Positions 1 to 11,522 are shown, counted from the stretch's first letter. The stretch: 64,000 nucleotides of DNA from Calliopum simillimum (GCA_951812925.1 OX638369.1:50339061-50403060); one strand, 5' to 3'. The notes: a model not told the origin generated them from the letters alone. Translations and numbers: made by a program.

Positions 1-1235
1 TTTATTGACGATTTTTGTTCATGCGGCTTGTGGAAATGGGCCGATTACATTATTTTCGTTATTCTTGAAATATTTCCTAAAAAATAAAAAATTTGACCTC
101 GCTCGAGAATGTACAGGTGGCGTTTTTTTAGCAACTTTGTGACCCTCCCAAAATCCCCTATTGGGCTCCCATTCTATAATGATTTGGAATGAGGATAGAC
201 CGCACTCTTAGGAATGATACTTAAAACCTTTTTGTTTTTTAGTGGACGGTGCCACGCTCTACATGGGAAATGCGTTGATATGGTAACTGTTTGTGATTGG
301 TTACCGTTGTATGGTCTCGAATCGAATTTTGGAAAAAGTAGAGCTCTAGTAAAACCTAATCATCTACTGTATAGAAGTAATTTTAATACATTTAAGACAT
401 CGATTTGTCGTCAATCTTTAGATAAGAATTTGATGCATGTTGAGTTGTATGTTTTCCTTTCAAGAACCTTTGTCGCATTTCTACAAAAATTTTAAATTAC
501 TGTAATTATATATTCCACAACAAGAAACTATTTTTTTACTTTTTAACCCCATTCCACTTCATGCACATATCCTTATGTGACCAATTTACTTAACTACTAC
601 GAGTGTTTTTATTAGAAGCATTTATTTTATTTCTTCCTTTTTTATTGTTGCATGCCAGACAGTCAAGCTTTTTTCTATTGCCACCATCTTAAGCTCTAAC
701 ATCATAAAGAATTAATAAAAGAAAAGCTCTTGAAAACATACTGGAACAATAAATTGAAAATCCTTCTTTAAGACAATTTCAATGTTATGTCAGAGATTTA
801 CGCAAAAACAGCGCGATGGGGTTAGTATGCTGTCAGACAATTTGAAGTCCTGAATTGTAGCGGAATGCCAATGTTTGCTTTCTGTACGTGGCGGTGCTTC
901 GTCAGCGCGCAGTGTGTGCATGTCAAAGGATTTCATTAAATAACGATTTTTCTTATTAAATTAAACGATGGTTTTTTAACACATGCTTATATGGCTATGT
1001 GTGTACATATATATGTTGTATAGCATTTCATAACCCTTTCTTTTGCTAATGTGTGCAAATTTAAAGGTCAAACATATGTCTACATCACGCGCTTTAAGTG
1101 TTTCAATAAAAAAAGGTTTTAAAATAAATTTATCTCTTCAAACATTTAATGACGGTTATGTTGTGCCTTTAGACAGAATATCCTTAAATTAAATTTAATA
1201 AATCACACTTTTTCATAAATAAATAAATCTACGCT
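1..1235. other. Intergenic AT-rich DNA, nothing recognised
   Basis: No supported gene, RNA or repeat boundary is seen here. An open frame at 214-495 (93 codons) has no recognisable motif and no splice or promoter context. A GC-richer patch around 815-925 contains nothing I can name. Confidence 0.5.
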
Positions 1236-2030
1236 CAGGGTATATTTACTTTGTCCTTCCGTTTGTAAGGCAGAGATAGAGGCAAGGCAGGTATAGAAAA
1301 GTATATATATTCTTGATCGGCGTCACCTCCTGAGTCGATATAGCCAAGTCCGTCTGTCTGGCTGGCTGGGTGGGTGTGTGTGGAAATACATTTTTTGGGA
1401 AAACTGAGCAACATAATTCATTGAAATTTGGTATTCTGCCTTCGTCGCAAAAGCTAACTCGGGGGATTGAAAATGAGCGGAATCGGTCAACGGACACGCC
1501 TACCGCCCATACAAAAAATATATTCAAAATGCAATAATAAGAGCATTCTTTGCAATAACAGAAGAAAAATACACATAAATACTAGGGAAAGTAAGTATAA
1601 GCTCTGAGCAAAAACTAGGCGAATTCAGACTAGACGACGTGGCACCTTCGATATAAACAAAAGTTTCAAAATGTTATACGGAAAGCGTTTTTTGAGATAA
1701 CCCAACCAAATTACACTCAAACACTTGGATCTATAAATGCAAGCTATACGCAAGATCTAGGTAAACTCGGACAATAGAGCGTGGCACCTCCCATATAAGC
1801 GAAAGTTTAAAAATTCTGTACTGAAAGATTTTTTTAAGAAAACCTAACCGAATTTTACTCAAACACTCAGAGGAGTATATGCAAGCTCTAGGCAAAATCA
1901 AGGTAAGCTCGGAGGCGAGGGCGTGGCACTGCCCATATAAGCAATTTGTTCTTATACTCTCCTAACAATATTCTTGAAATGCAGTGTAGGGTATTTAGTT
2001 TTTGGCCAGGCCAAAGATACCACCCTTACT
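1236..2030 (+). repeat. Dispersed repeat, GGGTATATTTACTTTGTCC family, copy 1
   Basis: The copy opens with a CAGGGTATATTTACTTTGTCC-like end, then a stretch ending GTCTGTCTGGCTGGCTGG. It contains internal direct repeats about 140-150 bp apart, each with GCGTGGCACCTCCCATATAAG-like text, near 1640, 1785 and 1923. It closes near a small palindrome TTTGGCCAGGCCAAA at about 2002. Other copies sit at 35775-36560 (same strand) and 52930-53400 (opposite strand). Such GGGTATAT repeats are common in flies; I do not assign a class. No coding capacity is visible. Confidence 0.7.
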
Positions 2031-2184
2031 AGTTTCTTTTAACTTTGTTTATACCACGAAAATAAATATCTTTACTAACTTTTCATTAAAACTTATTAAA
2101 AAAAGTTATTCCCTTAGCTTAAGTTGAATTTTATGTTTGATTCCCTTTATTTAGTTCCGCACACCTTTTTTTTGAACAACACTG

Positions 2185-2500
2185 TTTGACCTAAGCCAAT
2201 TTTTTTTTAAATTCTTTAATGCAATCAACAATTCGAACATCTTTCTTCAAGTTTCACTTCACAATTGCCCAATAACTTTCTATTTGACGAAATTCGGAAG
2301 CATCTGGTGGATTTCCTTTTTTCGCAATGAAAACTCTTTTTTTCTCTTCTTGAAACTTCAGAGTGGACCGTGTAGTTGGCTGTGTCAAAGTTAGGCCAAA
2401 ATATTGTTGTTGCATTGTGTTTCTTGTCAAATGGTATAAAATGGTATTTCGGACAATCCTTTCTGTAAAATTCGGCATATATCGTGCCTTTTTTGAAAAA
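2185..2500 (-). pseudogene. Tc1/mariner-type transposase fragment (C-terminal end)
   Basis: On the minus strand the frame ends FIAKKGNPPDASEFRQIESYWAIVK-like (lower coordinate 2254). This is recognisably the last catalytic block of IS630/Tc1/mariner transposases, where a PxRPIExxW motif carries the third acidic residue. Here it reads FRQIESYW, so the E is present. A stop codon follows, yet homologous-looking residues (NLKKDVRIVDCIKEFKKKL) continue to about 2185, so the gene is broken. Upstream, to about 2660, the frame is open but not convincingly similar. The N-terminal DNA-binding part and the first two catalytic Asp blocks are not seen. I regard it as a dead 3' remnant. Confidence 0.6.
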
Positions 2501-2773
2501 TTAGGCAGTTCATGAAAGCAAGATGAAACAGATCGCCAAAAAGGAACACACGTTCCAACTTGCCTGCGCAAGCTAAGTTTGCACAAAAAAATCTTTAGAA
2601 ATTCAAAGAAAGCACAGGCCGCACTTTTGAACTGTGCAAACTTGACTTTTGCCGTCCACACGTACAGACTGTGCGTGTGGACGGCCCTTTAAAGTTTGTA
2701 TTGATTAAACAAATTTCTGTTGTTTTTTTATAAGTATTCCGTGTTCTTTCTCTTACCTTCTTTTGATAAAAAT

Positions 2774-3324
2774 TAGAGTAGAACGGAGTAATGTCGTGCA
2801 GGGGGTAATGTCGTGCACTGGCTGTTTTAGCCCAAAGAATTGAATGATCTACCAACTGTTCGTAAGGTAGGGACCTGCTGACCTACTGAGCTTATGCATA
2901 TAATACTAGCAATTTTCACCAGTTCGTCTCTACAGAGTTACCTTTTTTTTCAAAACGCACGCTTTCGGGACGATAAAAGTGTTTTTTCATCGGGTCAGAA
3001 AAATAATTTTCCTTGCGGGAAAATATACCAGGTAAGTGTTTTCTGAAACGAAATATCCTGCCAAAGAAAAGAAGTATTTGGCTATCGAAAAAAATTTTGG
3101 GCTTCACCGAGTTATCGAAGTTGACCTTTAAAACGACCATTGGGGTAATGTCGTGCACATTCACTTACACAAACACAATTCCTTGCTACACAAATGTTGT
3201 TACACATGGATGTAACCAATGAAATTATCTTTCGATCGGATGCTTACTCGTCGCATTCGCTTGAGATGTACGGCTTTACGAGCATGTCAAAGTTGAGTGC
3301 ACGACATTGCCCCGTTCTACTCTA
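2774..3324. mobile_element. TA-flanked MITE with GTAATGTCGTGCA repeats
   Basis: The left end is TAGAGTAGAACGGAGTAATG and the right end is its inverse (CCCGTTCTACTCTA), giving terminal inverted repeats of about 25 bp flanked by TA. The subterminal word GGGTAATGTCGTGCA recurs at about 2800 and 3143, and inverted near 3298. Reading frames inside are not supported. TA duplication and subterminal repeats are usual for Tc1/mariner/pogo-type MITEs. Related ends occur at 54974-55651 and 60957-61847. Confidence 0.72.
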
Positions 3325-3404
3325 TATACTCAAATTTGGAATCAAAAACATTTCTTTAAACAGAGTTTGAAAAGTTTACAAAAAATCATACGCAATAAAA
3401 TAAA

Positions 3405-3990
3405 AAGATAAAAACGGATCCTTATCCATTTTTGTGCACATTGGGATTATATTTTGTTTTAATCTCCAGTAAGCGCTACAAATGTTATCTTTTTTTTAAC
3501 ACAGCATTAACATTATTAAAACCAAATCCGTTTTGAATTCGTTTTTGATGTACGTTACGGGTTCATAACGGATCCTCATCCTTTTTTGGGCATATTGGGC
3601 ATTAACAATAATTAAAGCAAATCCGTTTTCTGTTCGTATATGAAGTATTTACGGGTTCGAAACGGATTTACCGAAGTTCAAATCTTACCACATCCTCATC
3701 AAAATGTTTTTTATTGTAAATATACAGCATTAACAAAGCGAATCCGTTTTGAATTCGTTTTTACGTACGTTTCGGATTCGAAACGGGTTCGTCGCCGTGG
3801 GCTTACCCGGGTTCGAATCCTACTATAGGCAGATCGAAATATTTTTTTTTTTTTGTTTTTTTTTTTTGTTATTTTTTTTTTAATCTCCAAAATGTTTTTT
3901 TTTTATCAAAAGCAAAACCGTTTTTGATGTACGTTGCGGGTTCGTAACGGAGCCTCATCCGTTTTTGTGCACATTGGGATATGTTAGTAA
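3405..3990. repeat. Degenerate tandem repeat, about 100-150 bp unit
   Basis: The words ACGGGTTCGTAACGGAKCCTC, ATCCGTTTTTGTGCACATTGGG and CAAATCCGTTTTGAATTCG recur about four to five times with drift (near 3412, 3555, 3648, 3765 and 3945). A poly-T tract (3840-3900) interrupts it. One unit contains a tRNA B-box-like word GGGTTCGAATCC at 3809-3820, but no complete tRNA can be folded around it. Confidence 0.55.
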
Positions 3991-3999
3991 CTGGTCCCA

Positions 4000-4870
4000 T
4001 TTATTTTTAAGTGTTATTTTTATAAAGAAATATTACTTGGTGAAAAAAGAAATTTTTCGCCGTAATTTTTTAAGCTTAAAAATACTTTTGAATTTTTTTT
4101 AAAAAAACCCCCCTTTATTTTTTTTAAAGTACTTTAAATTAAAGCATAACTTATAAGCTTTAAAATGATGTATGACTCAAGACGGAATTCGGTCGCTAGA
4201 TGAGAGTTTTTGGCTTTTAACGCTCGCGGCAGGCAAAACTCTTTGTTTACTCAAGAGGACGGCATCTTTCAGCTGGTGCACTTTGCGCATTTTGCTTCAT
4301 ATAAAAGCTAGATAGCTTAAAAATTTATTTTTTCGAACCTAACAAACTCAAGACTATACATTTCCAAACTTGAAACTCAATTATCTCTTTTGAACTTCAG
4401 GATTCATAATGCTGCAACTTTGTCAATCCTTAGCCTATTCATCCGATTTTAATGTCATACGCTTCAAAATTATATTTTTTACCTCAAAGGAGCAAAATGC
4501 TAATTTTGACGTCTGGCAAGTAGAGTTTAGTTTTGTCAGACCCTGTCAATTTTCAAATTAAAAATTAGTATCCGAGCTCAACTCAATGAAAATAAAGTTT
4601 GACCTTTTCATTCGTCTTCTACCAATAAATCCATTATTCAATGAAATAAATTCAACACTTTCACTTGATAGTTCAACTACTTTACCTTAAATAAATAAAT
4701 ACAACGAAAAATAAATTAAACTTTGAAATAAATGAAAAAAGTTCTCACACAAAATATAAATGAAAATATCAATTGAAACATTTAATTGTTAAAGAAAAAT
4801 ATATTCTATTTATTTAACTTATTATACAAACAAACTTCTTCACTTTCTACAAGTATTTTTACAACAATCC
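4000..4870. other. Intergenic and probable 5' leader of the coiled-coil gene
   Basis: AT-rich sequence with no repeat or RNA recognised. The part next to 4875 is presumed 5' UTR and promoter of the downstream gene because the first coding exon follows directly; no TATA box or initiator can be assigned with confidence. Confidence 0.4.
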
Positions 4871-4874
4871 AAGA

Positions 4875-5104
4875 ATGCCGGAAGCTCTTGCTGCAATACC
4901 ACGTGAATACCTACAAACCGGAAACTCAAGTGAAACGGATGCGACAAACAACACCGCAAGATCATCAGATGATACAAGTGCCTCCTCAGCAGCCGGTGAT
5001 GCAAATCTCAGACCGTCACAACAAGCTTCAAACAATGGATCCAATAAGAAGTCCAGAAAATCCAATAGACGTTCCAATCATAAGAAGCCGCAAAAATTAA
5101 ACAC
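4875..5104 (+). CDS. Coiled-coil gene, coding exon 1
   Basis: The ATG lies in AAGAATGCC. The exon encodes the first 76 codons and 2 nt, a polar Ser/Asn/Lys-rich stretch, and ends at a strong donor AC|GTAAGT. A start further upstream is possible in an unseen 5' exon. Confidence 0.72.
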
Positions 5105-8100
5105 GTAAGTACCCGCTCGTATTTTGACAGTGTTTCCAGATAAAAAAAAAACAAATTTCAATTTATTTTTGTTCAGAATCCCAACTTTTCTATAGGAAAA
5201 ACTTGTTCAAATTTTAAATTTAGTTTTCTCAGCAACATGCTGGGGAAAAAACAATTTTCAAAATTAATATTCATATACATTTTCGACATAGAAAATTTAC
5301 TAAAGCTTTTAAAGTTTTTTTTTTAATTAAAACTTTGGACCTTTAAATGTGCAATTTTTCTTGCCTACAAATTTAACCAAGTTATCCATAAAACTGTCAA
5401 CACGAAAAAAAACTTCAAATTTTCTTTGTTTACGAGCTACACATATTTTTCGGATCCCCCCTCCCCTATTCTCAAAAAAACGAAATAATTAACGTAAAAT
5501 TCTTACCGCCGCGATAATACAACAGAATTCAACAGAAACAACAAAAAACAACCGCTGCAGCTGCTGCACATCAATTGAAGTCGTCGCAAATACCACGCCC
5601 ATTTCAACTGCAGCTAACGCCATCATCATCAGCGACCTCTTTAGTAAGTAGCTCTACCGCAAATTCTGTGACTTCGCAAACATCGTCGTTATCGGCATCA
5701 CCAAGTCCAGCGAATCCATCGACACCACGTCCGCTGCTGCCACAGACTCAAGTGCTGCTACAACGTCAAGCTTCAGCCAGTTCCATACGTTTGCATTTTC
5801 GTCTTAGGAAATCGATTTCACAAATGGACTTCAAACATGCCAGACGTACTGGCAACATCCACGCAACGTCCGCAATCCCGGGGCGTAGTCATATGCGTGA
5901 TGAAAGTCAAGAGAATCAGCGTATCAACAACAATTCGAAAGCGTTGATGCCAAAAAATATGAAAAATCCTCCAGCACAGCAACCGACTGGCCCATTACGC
6001 AATGCTGGGCTGCTTGTAACACACAGTCAGGACGCTTTGGTGCATAAGATCCTGCAACAGGATGAATATTATGTGATGATGGAACGTGATCCAAAAATGG
6101 CTGGCATGCGTATATTTGCCACTATCATGTTGAATGCTTGGCGCAAGCGTCGCGATGAAGTTCGACGTCTAATGGAAGAGGTCAATGATTTGAAGCGTGG
6201 GGTATGTTTTTTTCGAACTTTTTACTATGATTTTATATTGTTCGAATTAGTAATTCGAGCCCATTATATCATGAAATATGTTTTTTCTTGAATTATAACA
6301 TGGTTGCAGTGTTGTTTTTCGATGATCATTTTTTAGTACCAACCACCATTATGGTGAATCTAAAATCTAATTACAGAATTCTTTCGTTCAGTCAAACTTT
6401 ATAAGCCAAAAAAAGTTGATAGTAAAATTTTGCTCAGTTCATTTCCCATGAAAGATATATTCGGTATCAAAAGGATCGGAATTTTTCATCAGTTTCTCCA
6501 ATTTCGTGATTTTCCAATAGAGCGTATTTCCACTTACGACCTCAAACAAACATAAGAAAGCTATCGCCATTATGATGCTAAAATGCATTTTCTAGTTCAA
6601 AATCCATCACAAAGAATGCATTTTCTCAAAAGAAAATCTTGATCATAAATCGGAATGAAAGCAATTTTCAAGTGCTCAAGTGCATTGCGACAAATAAAAT
6701 GGAATCGGATTTGTATTTCAACAAATAAAATTTGCAATATATTGGTCTCTATTCGATTTACTGAAACATAGATCCGATTTGGTGTTAATTATCGAAATGT
6801 GAAGCTCTTGAAGCTTGATTTCAATCCGATTCCGAAGTGAATCGGATTTCAGATCATGCCTGATTATGTTTGTATTCCGAGGAATCATAATAAGTACTAG
6901 AAAATCGAGAAAAATTTCTAGTAAATAGTGTTTTAAACAATTCGCTTGATAAAGGTCGAAAATATATTTTAAACGGCACTAGAAGCGGCTTTGTATCAAT
7001 CTAATGGAAACTTCGGAAGACTCGGTACTTATATATATTGGCCGCAATCAGTTTTCAACCTTACACCAAAGTTAACAAGCCATACTTTGAGAAATTTGTA
7101 TGCACATTAATCATTCAGCCTTTATCCATCGTATGATTAATGCAATTGGTATTATTTAAATACCACATTCAAATCCGTGGCTGTTTGACAAAACAACATA
7201 ATGTCCCAGACAGACGACAGCTTTAATCTAGATTAAGACGCAATATTGTGAAACTTTTTGTTGCATGATTTTAGGCATTTTTTAAACACATATTTCATAG
7301 ACATTGACTAAAAGAAAATTCTCCAATTCAGTGTCCAAAAAATTCTAATTAGCTTTTCTGATGCTTAAATTACTATTTATCTTGTTTTTGATATTTTACA
7401 ATTTTTTGGACCCTGAATTGGGAAATTTTCTTTTAGTCAATGTATATGAAATATGTGTTTAAAAAATGCCTAAAATCAAGCAATAAAAAGTTTCATATTA
7501 TTGCGTCTATAATCTAGATTAGAGCTGTCGTCTATCTGGGGCATAAGTCCCTCTTCAAAACTTTGCTTTTTTCACGAAGAGAGACTTAGGCTGTTTTGTC
7601 AAACAACCACAGAATTATAAATATATGGTTAGATGTGAATCACAATGTCAACATTGCCAGGTTGAATCACGGATTTCATATTATGGGTTGTCGTTCTATT
7701 TCGTAATCTCGAAGGCGATGGGAGGAATCATGTACTACTTAGATTTCGGTTGATACTTGCAAGAAGACTTCCATTGACTACAAATTTTTGAATACAGAGT
7801 GGTCAAAAATGGGCAAAATATTGATCACAACCTCCTATGTGAAATCTCGAAAAGACCAATTCAAAATATCTTGCATGATTTTTGCAAATAAAATGAAACA
7901 ACTAGTTCTATCATTGAATTCATCGTAGATTCGGTTTTCGTAAGATCTTAAGATCTAAAAAGTAATATTATATTGAATAATACGTAGTCCGACAACTTTC
8001 TTTCGGTTTAAGTAAACAACTTTAACAAAAATTGCCTGAAAATTTTCCTTTTGACTCATTCGGGAATCGTTTTGGCAAACTGTCCAAAACGCTACCTAGT

Positions 8101-9772
8101 TTGTTGTCCAACACTGTTTTTAGAGAGTTACCGACGAAAAACTTTTCTGTTTCCGATATGAAAACAATATCGCAAAAGGTTAATATAATCGCGTTCTTTG
8201 ACCGAAGAGTAGTTCTGTATGCATAAAATTGTTGACAAAAATAATGCTATACAGTGAATGGGGTATTATTTTTGCAAATGAAGTCAAATGTCTTTATGCC
8301 TTGACATTTATGTTGTGAGAAATGGAAAAATTATGCTAACACAAATCTATGGTATGCATGCATCAAGAATTGTCAAATTGAAGCCATGCACGAAGCATGC
8401 TTTTAATCTGAGTGCTCACATAAGCAGCCGTTTATTTGACTTCAATTTGACTTTCGAGAAAAAATTCAAAATGCCGTTAAACGTGCACAAAGTCCATCAA
8501 CTCAGGAGGTGGTCATTTGACCGATATCATTTTTCCCACTTAATCTTATGAATTTTACATATTCAAGTAAACTTTTCTTGAAAACAGAGCTCAGTTTTTG
8601 TAATTTCTAGCAAAATGGCAGCCAATTTATGCTATGTCATTACTTTTGTCACTTGGTATTTGCATGAATTTAGTTATATGACTGTTATGTTTTCTACAAA
8701 AATTTAAGAGGAACTAAATTGAAGCTCATTTAGATAAAGCTGCAATTCTGCAATATGATTCTAGTAATATCAGGCTTTTGAAGAAAATTTACCAGAACAT
8801 TTTATGTACACTTATTTTCTTATTTAGTAAATCACTTACATTTTATATTACTCCCCTTCGCAGTCCATTAAGGCTAAAAATCAATTGCATGTCTACAATA
8901 CGCTCTTTCGCGTCGAACAAAAACGCAATGATGAGCTCAGCTGCCAGTTGAAAATGTCGCTTGATGATATTAATCGCACCAAAAACTCATGCGAATCGCT
9001 TACTACATCACTGATTAGCCTCAGAGCAGATAAAGCCTTACTAGAACAACAAATGCAAGCCAAAGATCAGGAATTTGATGGCATGAATGCCATATTGTCA
9101 CAAACCAAATCGGATCTTTTTAAAGCGATGTCACAACAACGTGAGCTACAAGCTAATTTATCCATGGAACAGCGCAAGGTTCAAAATCTGGAGAATCAAA
9201 AAAATGATTTAATAAATGAGGTAAAAGTAATATACACACAAATATGCATCCATTACAATCATTTTTTCCTTAGATATGCGAAATCAACAATGATGCACTA
9301 CAAAAAGAGGAAAAACTCCGTCAGTCTATGAATGAAAAAGATATACAATTGAACAAGGCTTATGGTGAAATCAGAATGCTAGAAAATTTACTTTCAGATT
9401 TCAAAACGTTAGTATACTACTCAACAATTTACGGCTAAGTAGTTCATATATTTGAGCATTTATATGTCTTATTTCAGGAAAGATGCACAGGTTCAAGAAT
9501 TTGCAGCTAAGGAAATGAAAGTCAAACAAGAAATTGAATCACTACAAGCTGAAATCTGTGAGCTAAAGACATCGCTATCCGATACTATCGGTTGTCGGTT
9601 TAAAACTTATTGGAATCAGTCGATTGTGTATCAAAAATCAACTGCTCATATGCTACACTGGATTGCATTCTACGTATTGCCAGCAACACCACCACCGAGA
9701 TATAGTCCACCGGCAACATTCAATTTTGGTATCTTTAGTTTGGAAAAGGCACTGAATATAATAAGGCGCTAA
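4875..9772 (+). CDS. Unnamed coiled-coil protein, 563 aa, five exons
   Basis: Coding exons: 4875-5104, 5526-6201, 8864-9220, 9274-9407, 9478-9772. All junctions are GT-AG and together keep a single frame (1692 nt including the stop). Residues 1-300 are low-complexity, rich in Ser, Thr, Gln, Pro and basic residues. A conserved-looking segment near 250-300 holds HKILQQDEYYVMMERDPKM and a basic AWRKRRDEVRRLMEEVNDL helix. Residues about 300-500 form a long heptad-like coiled coil rich in Gln, Glu, Lys and Leu. The C-terminus has a short hydrophobic stretch (HMLHWIAFYVLP, about 523-534), too short to be called a membrane segment, then a Pro-rich tail. I do not recognise the family; a cytoskeletal, centrosomal or scaffolding role is only a guess from the coiled coil. 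AATAAA signals at 9966-9976 fit the 3' end. Confidence 0.82.
5526..6201 (+). CDS. Coiled-coil gene, coding exon 2
   Basis: The acceptor ATACAACAG precedes 5526 and restores frame with exon 1 (AC+A). The exon encodes the Ser/Pro-rich linker and the basic helix AWRKRRDEVRR. It ends after a Gly codon at GGG|GTATGT (phase 0). A nearby second acceptor at 5536 would shift the frame and was rejected. Confidence 0.78.
7205..7540. mobile_element. MITE with about 125-bp inverted repeats
   Basis: The left arm begins CCCAGACAGACGACAGCT and the right arm is its near-perfect inverse ending AGACGATAGATGGGG-like. Both arms share the words TCTAGATTA and AAACACATATTTCATA. The unique centre is only about 90 bp. 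Flanks CATAATGT and CATAAGTC share five of eight positions, which is not enough to call a target duplication. Confidence 0.7.
8500..8655. mobile_element. Partial copy of the GACATTACTTTTG MITE family
   Basis: Words in order: GACCGATATCATTT, CTTTTCTTGAAAACAG, CAAAATGGCAGCCAATTTATG and GTCATTACTTTTG. The same series occurs in the element at 42958-43213 and the half copy at 58490-58575. Only one arm is recognisable here. Confidence 0.5.
8864..9220 (+). CDS. Coiled-coil gene, coding exon 3
   Basis: The acceptor CTTCGCAG precedes 8864 and the donor is GAG|GTAAAAG; both are phase 0. The exon encodes 119 residues of coiled coil with regular Leu spacing (LISLRADKALLEQQMQ). Confidence 0.8.
9274..9407 (+). 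CDS. Coiled-coil gene, coding exon 4
   Basis: A short exon after a 53-nt intron with acceptor TTTTTCCTTAG; the donor is AC|GTTAGT. It continues the coiled coil (EEKLRQSMNEKDIQLNKAYG). Confidence 0.78.
9478..9772 (+). CDS. Coiled-coil gene, terminal exon 5
   Basis: The acceptor TTATTTCAG precedes 9478 after a 70-nt intron. The exon ends the coiled coil and adds the hydrophobic patch and PATPPPRYSPPATF tail, with stop TAA at 9770-9772. Confidence 0.8.
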
Positions 9773-10084
9773 CCATTCACAGTTGTTCATAGTTCATTCT
9801 TTGTAAATTCTCTAATTCTGTTGTCCCTTGAATTTAATTATTTTTGTACATTTCTAATTTATTGCAATGCGTATTTTGTAAAATATTTTTTTTCTTCCAA
9901 CAATGTATGAAAAAACGACATTTTTTTTGGAAAACATGCTGTTGTTTTCTATTATACCTGGTGAAAATAAAATAAACTATTAATTTTAAATATTTTTTAT
10001 TAATTATATTCGTCATATTAAACTACAACTTCAAGTTGTTACTCTCTCGCTGGCCCGCGGAAATAACGCCAACGGCAAACATTT

Positions 10085-11522
10085 TTTTTGGAAATAAAGC
10101 CAAAAAAATGTCCATACGGAATTCTGGAGGTCGATAAAGTGAGCTATGTGACGAATTTCGATATTTTTTGGTTGGGAATTTCGAGCTATTTTCGAGCTTT
10201 TCAACAGTGATTTCGAACTGTCTGAGAAATTTTCCATTTTCCGGAAAAGCGGAAAAATTGTTCTGCATAGCTGAGTTTATTTTTTCAGCCAGACGAATCC
10301 GCAGGAAGAGTAAGCGATGAAATCTTTTAACGCAGAAATTGCGAGCTACTTTCGAGCTAATTTTGAGCTAAAAGCATTTTCCGGAAAACTCCCAATTTTC
10401 CCGGAAAATCCCAAAAAACTTTTTTTTTGGCTAACTTTATATTTTCAGCCAGACGAATCCGCGGGAATAGTAAGCGATGAAATCTTTTAACGCAGGAATT
10501 TCGAGCTACTTTCGAGCTGACCTTAAATTAAGTGTTTTCCTTAAATTTCCCCGGAAAATCCCAAAAATTTTTTTAAGAGCCTGCTTTATTTTGTCAACCA
10601 GACGAACCCATGAGAATATTTGACACACGAATTTGGAGCTAGTTTCCAGCTCATTAAAAACGAAAAGTGTTTTCCGGAAAACCCCAAACTTTCCCGGAAA
10701 ATCCCAAAAAACCTTTTTTTATGGCGGTGCCCTGACATAATCCCCACGGTTTAGTCCCAATTTCGTAAATGGGTGTTATGTCCCAAATTATTGGATATAT
10801 TACCGACTGATCCGACTGAATTTTTGGGAGTTTTAAATCCTGAGCTGCTGCCGCAGGCCGCCCACTTACCCCTACACTTATGTAAAATTACTGTGGCTAG
10901 CAAACTAGGTATTGGATATATTATAGGCTGATCTGCAAAAAACTTTCAGACATAATTTCCATTTACGAAATGGGGATTAAGTCCGAATAATTTGCAAACA
11001 TAACATAGGAGGAAAAAAAATTTTGTTTTTAAATTTTTGGGATTTTCCGGGGAAAATTAAGGAAAACACTTCATTCAAGGTCAGCTCGAAAGTAGCTCGA
11101 ATTTCCTGTGTTAAAAAATTTCATCGCTTACTATTCCCGCGGATTCGTCTGGCTGAAAAAAATAAAGTTAGCCATAAAAAAAGTTTTTTGGGATTTTCCG
11201 GGACAATTGGGAGTTTTCCGGAAAATGCTTTTAGCTCAAAATTAGCTCGAAAGTAGCTCGAAATTCCTGTGTTAAAAGAATTCATCGCTTACTCTTTCCG
11301 CGGATTCGTCTGGCTGAAAAAATAAAATCAGCTATGCAGAACAATTTTTCCGCTTTTCCAGAAAATGGAAAATATTCCAGACAGCTCGAAATTACTGTTG
11401 AAAAGCTCGAAAATAGCTCGATATTCCCAACGAAAAAACATCGAAATTCATCACACCTGCATAGCTCACTTTATGCACCTGAATTCTGGCCTTATTTCCA
11501 TTTCATTTTGGAAATAAAGCCA
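10085..11522. mobile_element. Foldback element with about 600-bp inverted arms
   Basis: The left arm (about 10120-10720) and right arm (about 11000-11500) are inverted copies. The word CAGCCAGACGAATCCGC near 10285 and 10448 reads as its complement near 11140 and 11300, and CTGCATAGCT at 10262 matches AGCTATGCAGAACA at 11328. Each arm contains direct subrepeats of about 155-160 bp with the words TTTTCCGGAAAA, GAGCTACTTTCGAGCT and AGTAAGCGATGAAATC. The mirror-image open frames on both strands are products of this symmetry, not genes. Long internally repeated arms are the hallmark of foldback elements. The loop holds a copy of the GACATAATCCCC element. Confidence 0.75.
10726..10995. mobile_element. 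GACATAATCCCC element in the foldback loop
   Basis: It starts GGTGCCCTGACATAATCC, as does the element at 13554, and shares its centre in the opposite orientation (TTTTTGGGAGTTTTAAATCC, GGCCGCCCACTTACCCCTA). It ends with a decayed AAATGGGGATTAAGTCCGAA. The right terminal repeat is incomplete, so the exact boundary is uncertain. Confidence 0.6.

Larger units (their letters stand above)
6202..8863 (+). other. Intron 2 of the coiled-coil gene, with MITEs
   Basis: A 2.66-kb intron holding two transposon-derived pieces: the long-TIR element at 7205-7540 and a half copy of the GACATTACTTTTG MITE family at about 8500-8655. The remainder is AT-rich with no supported coding. The open frames at 8032 and 8288 lack any motif. 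Confidence 0.7.

Noticed and set aside
214..495. 93-codon open frame near the left edge
   Set aside because: No motif, no splice or promoter context, and AT-rich DNA gives such frames by chance.
3780..3835. tRNA gene around GGGTTCGAATCC
   Set aside because: No acceptor, D or anticodon stem could be formed; the word is part of a degenerate tandem repeat.
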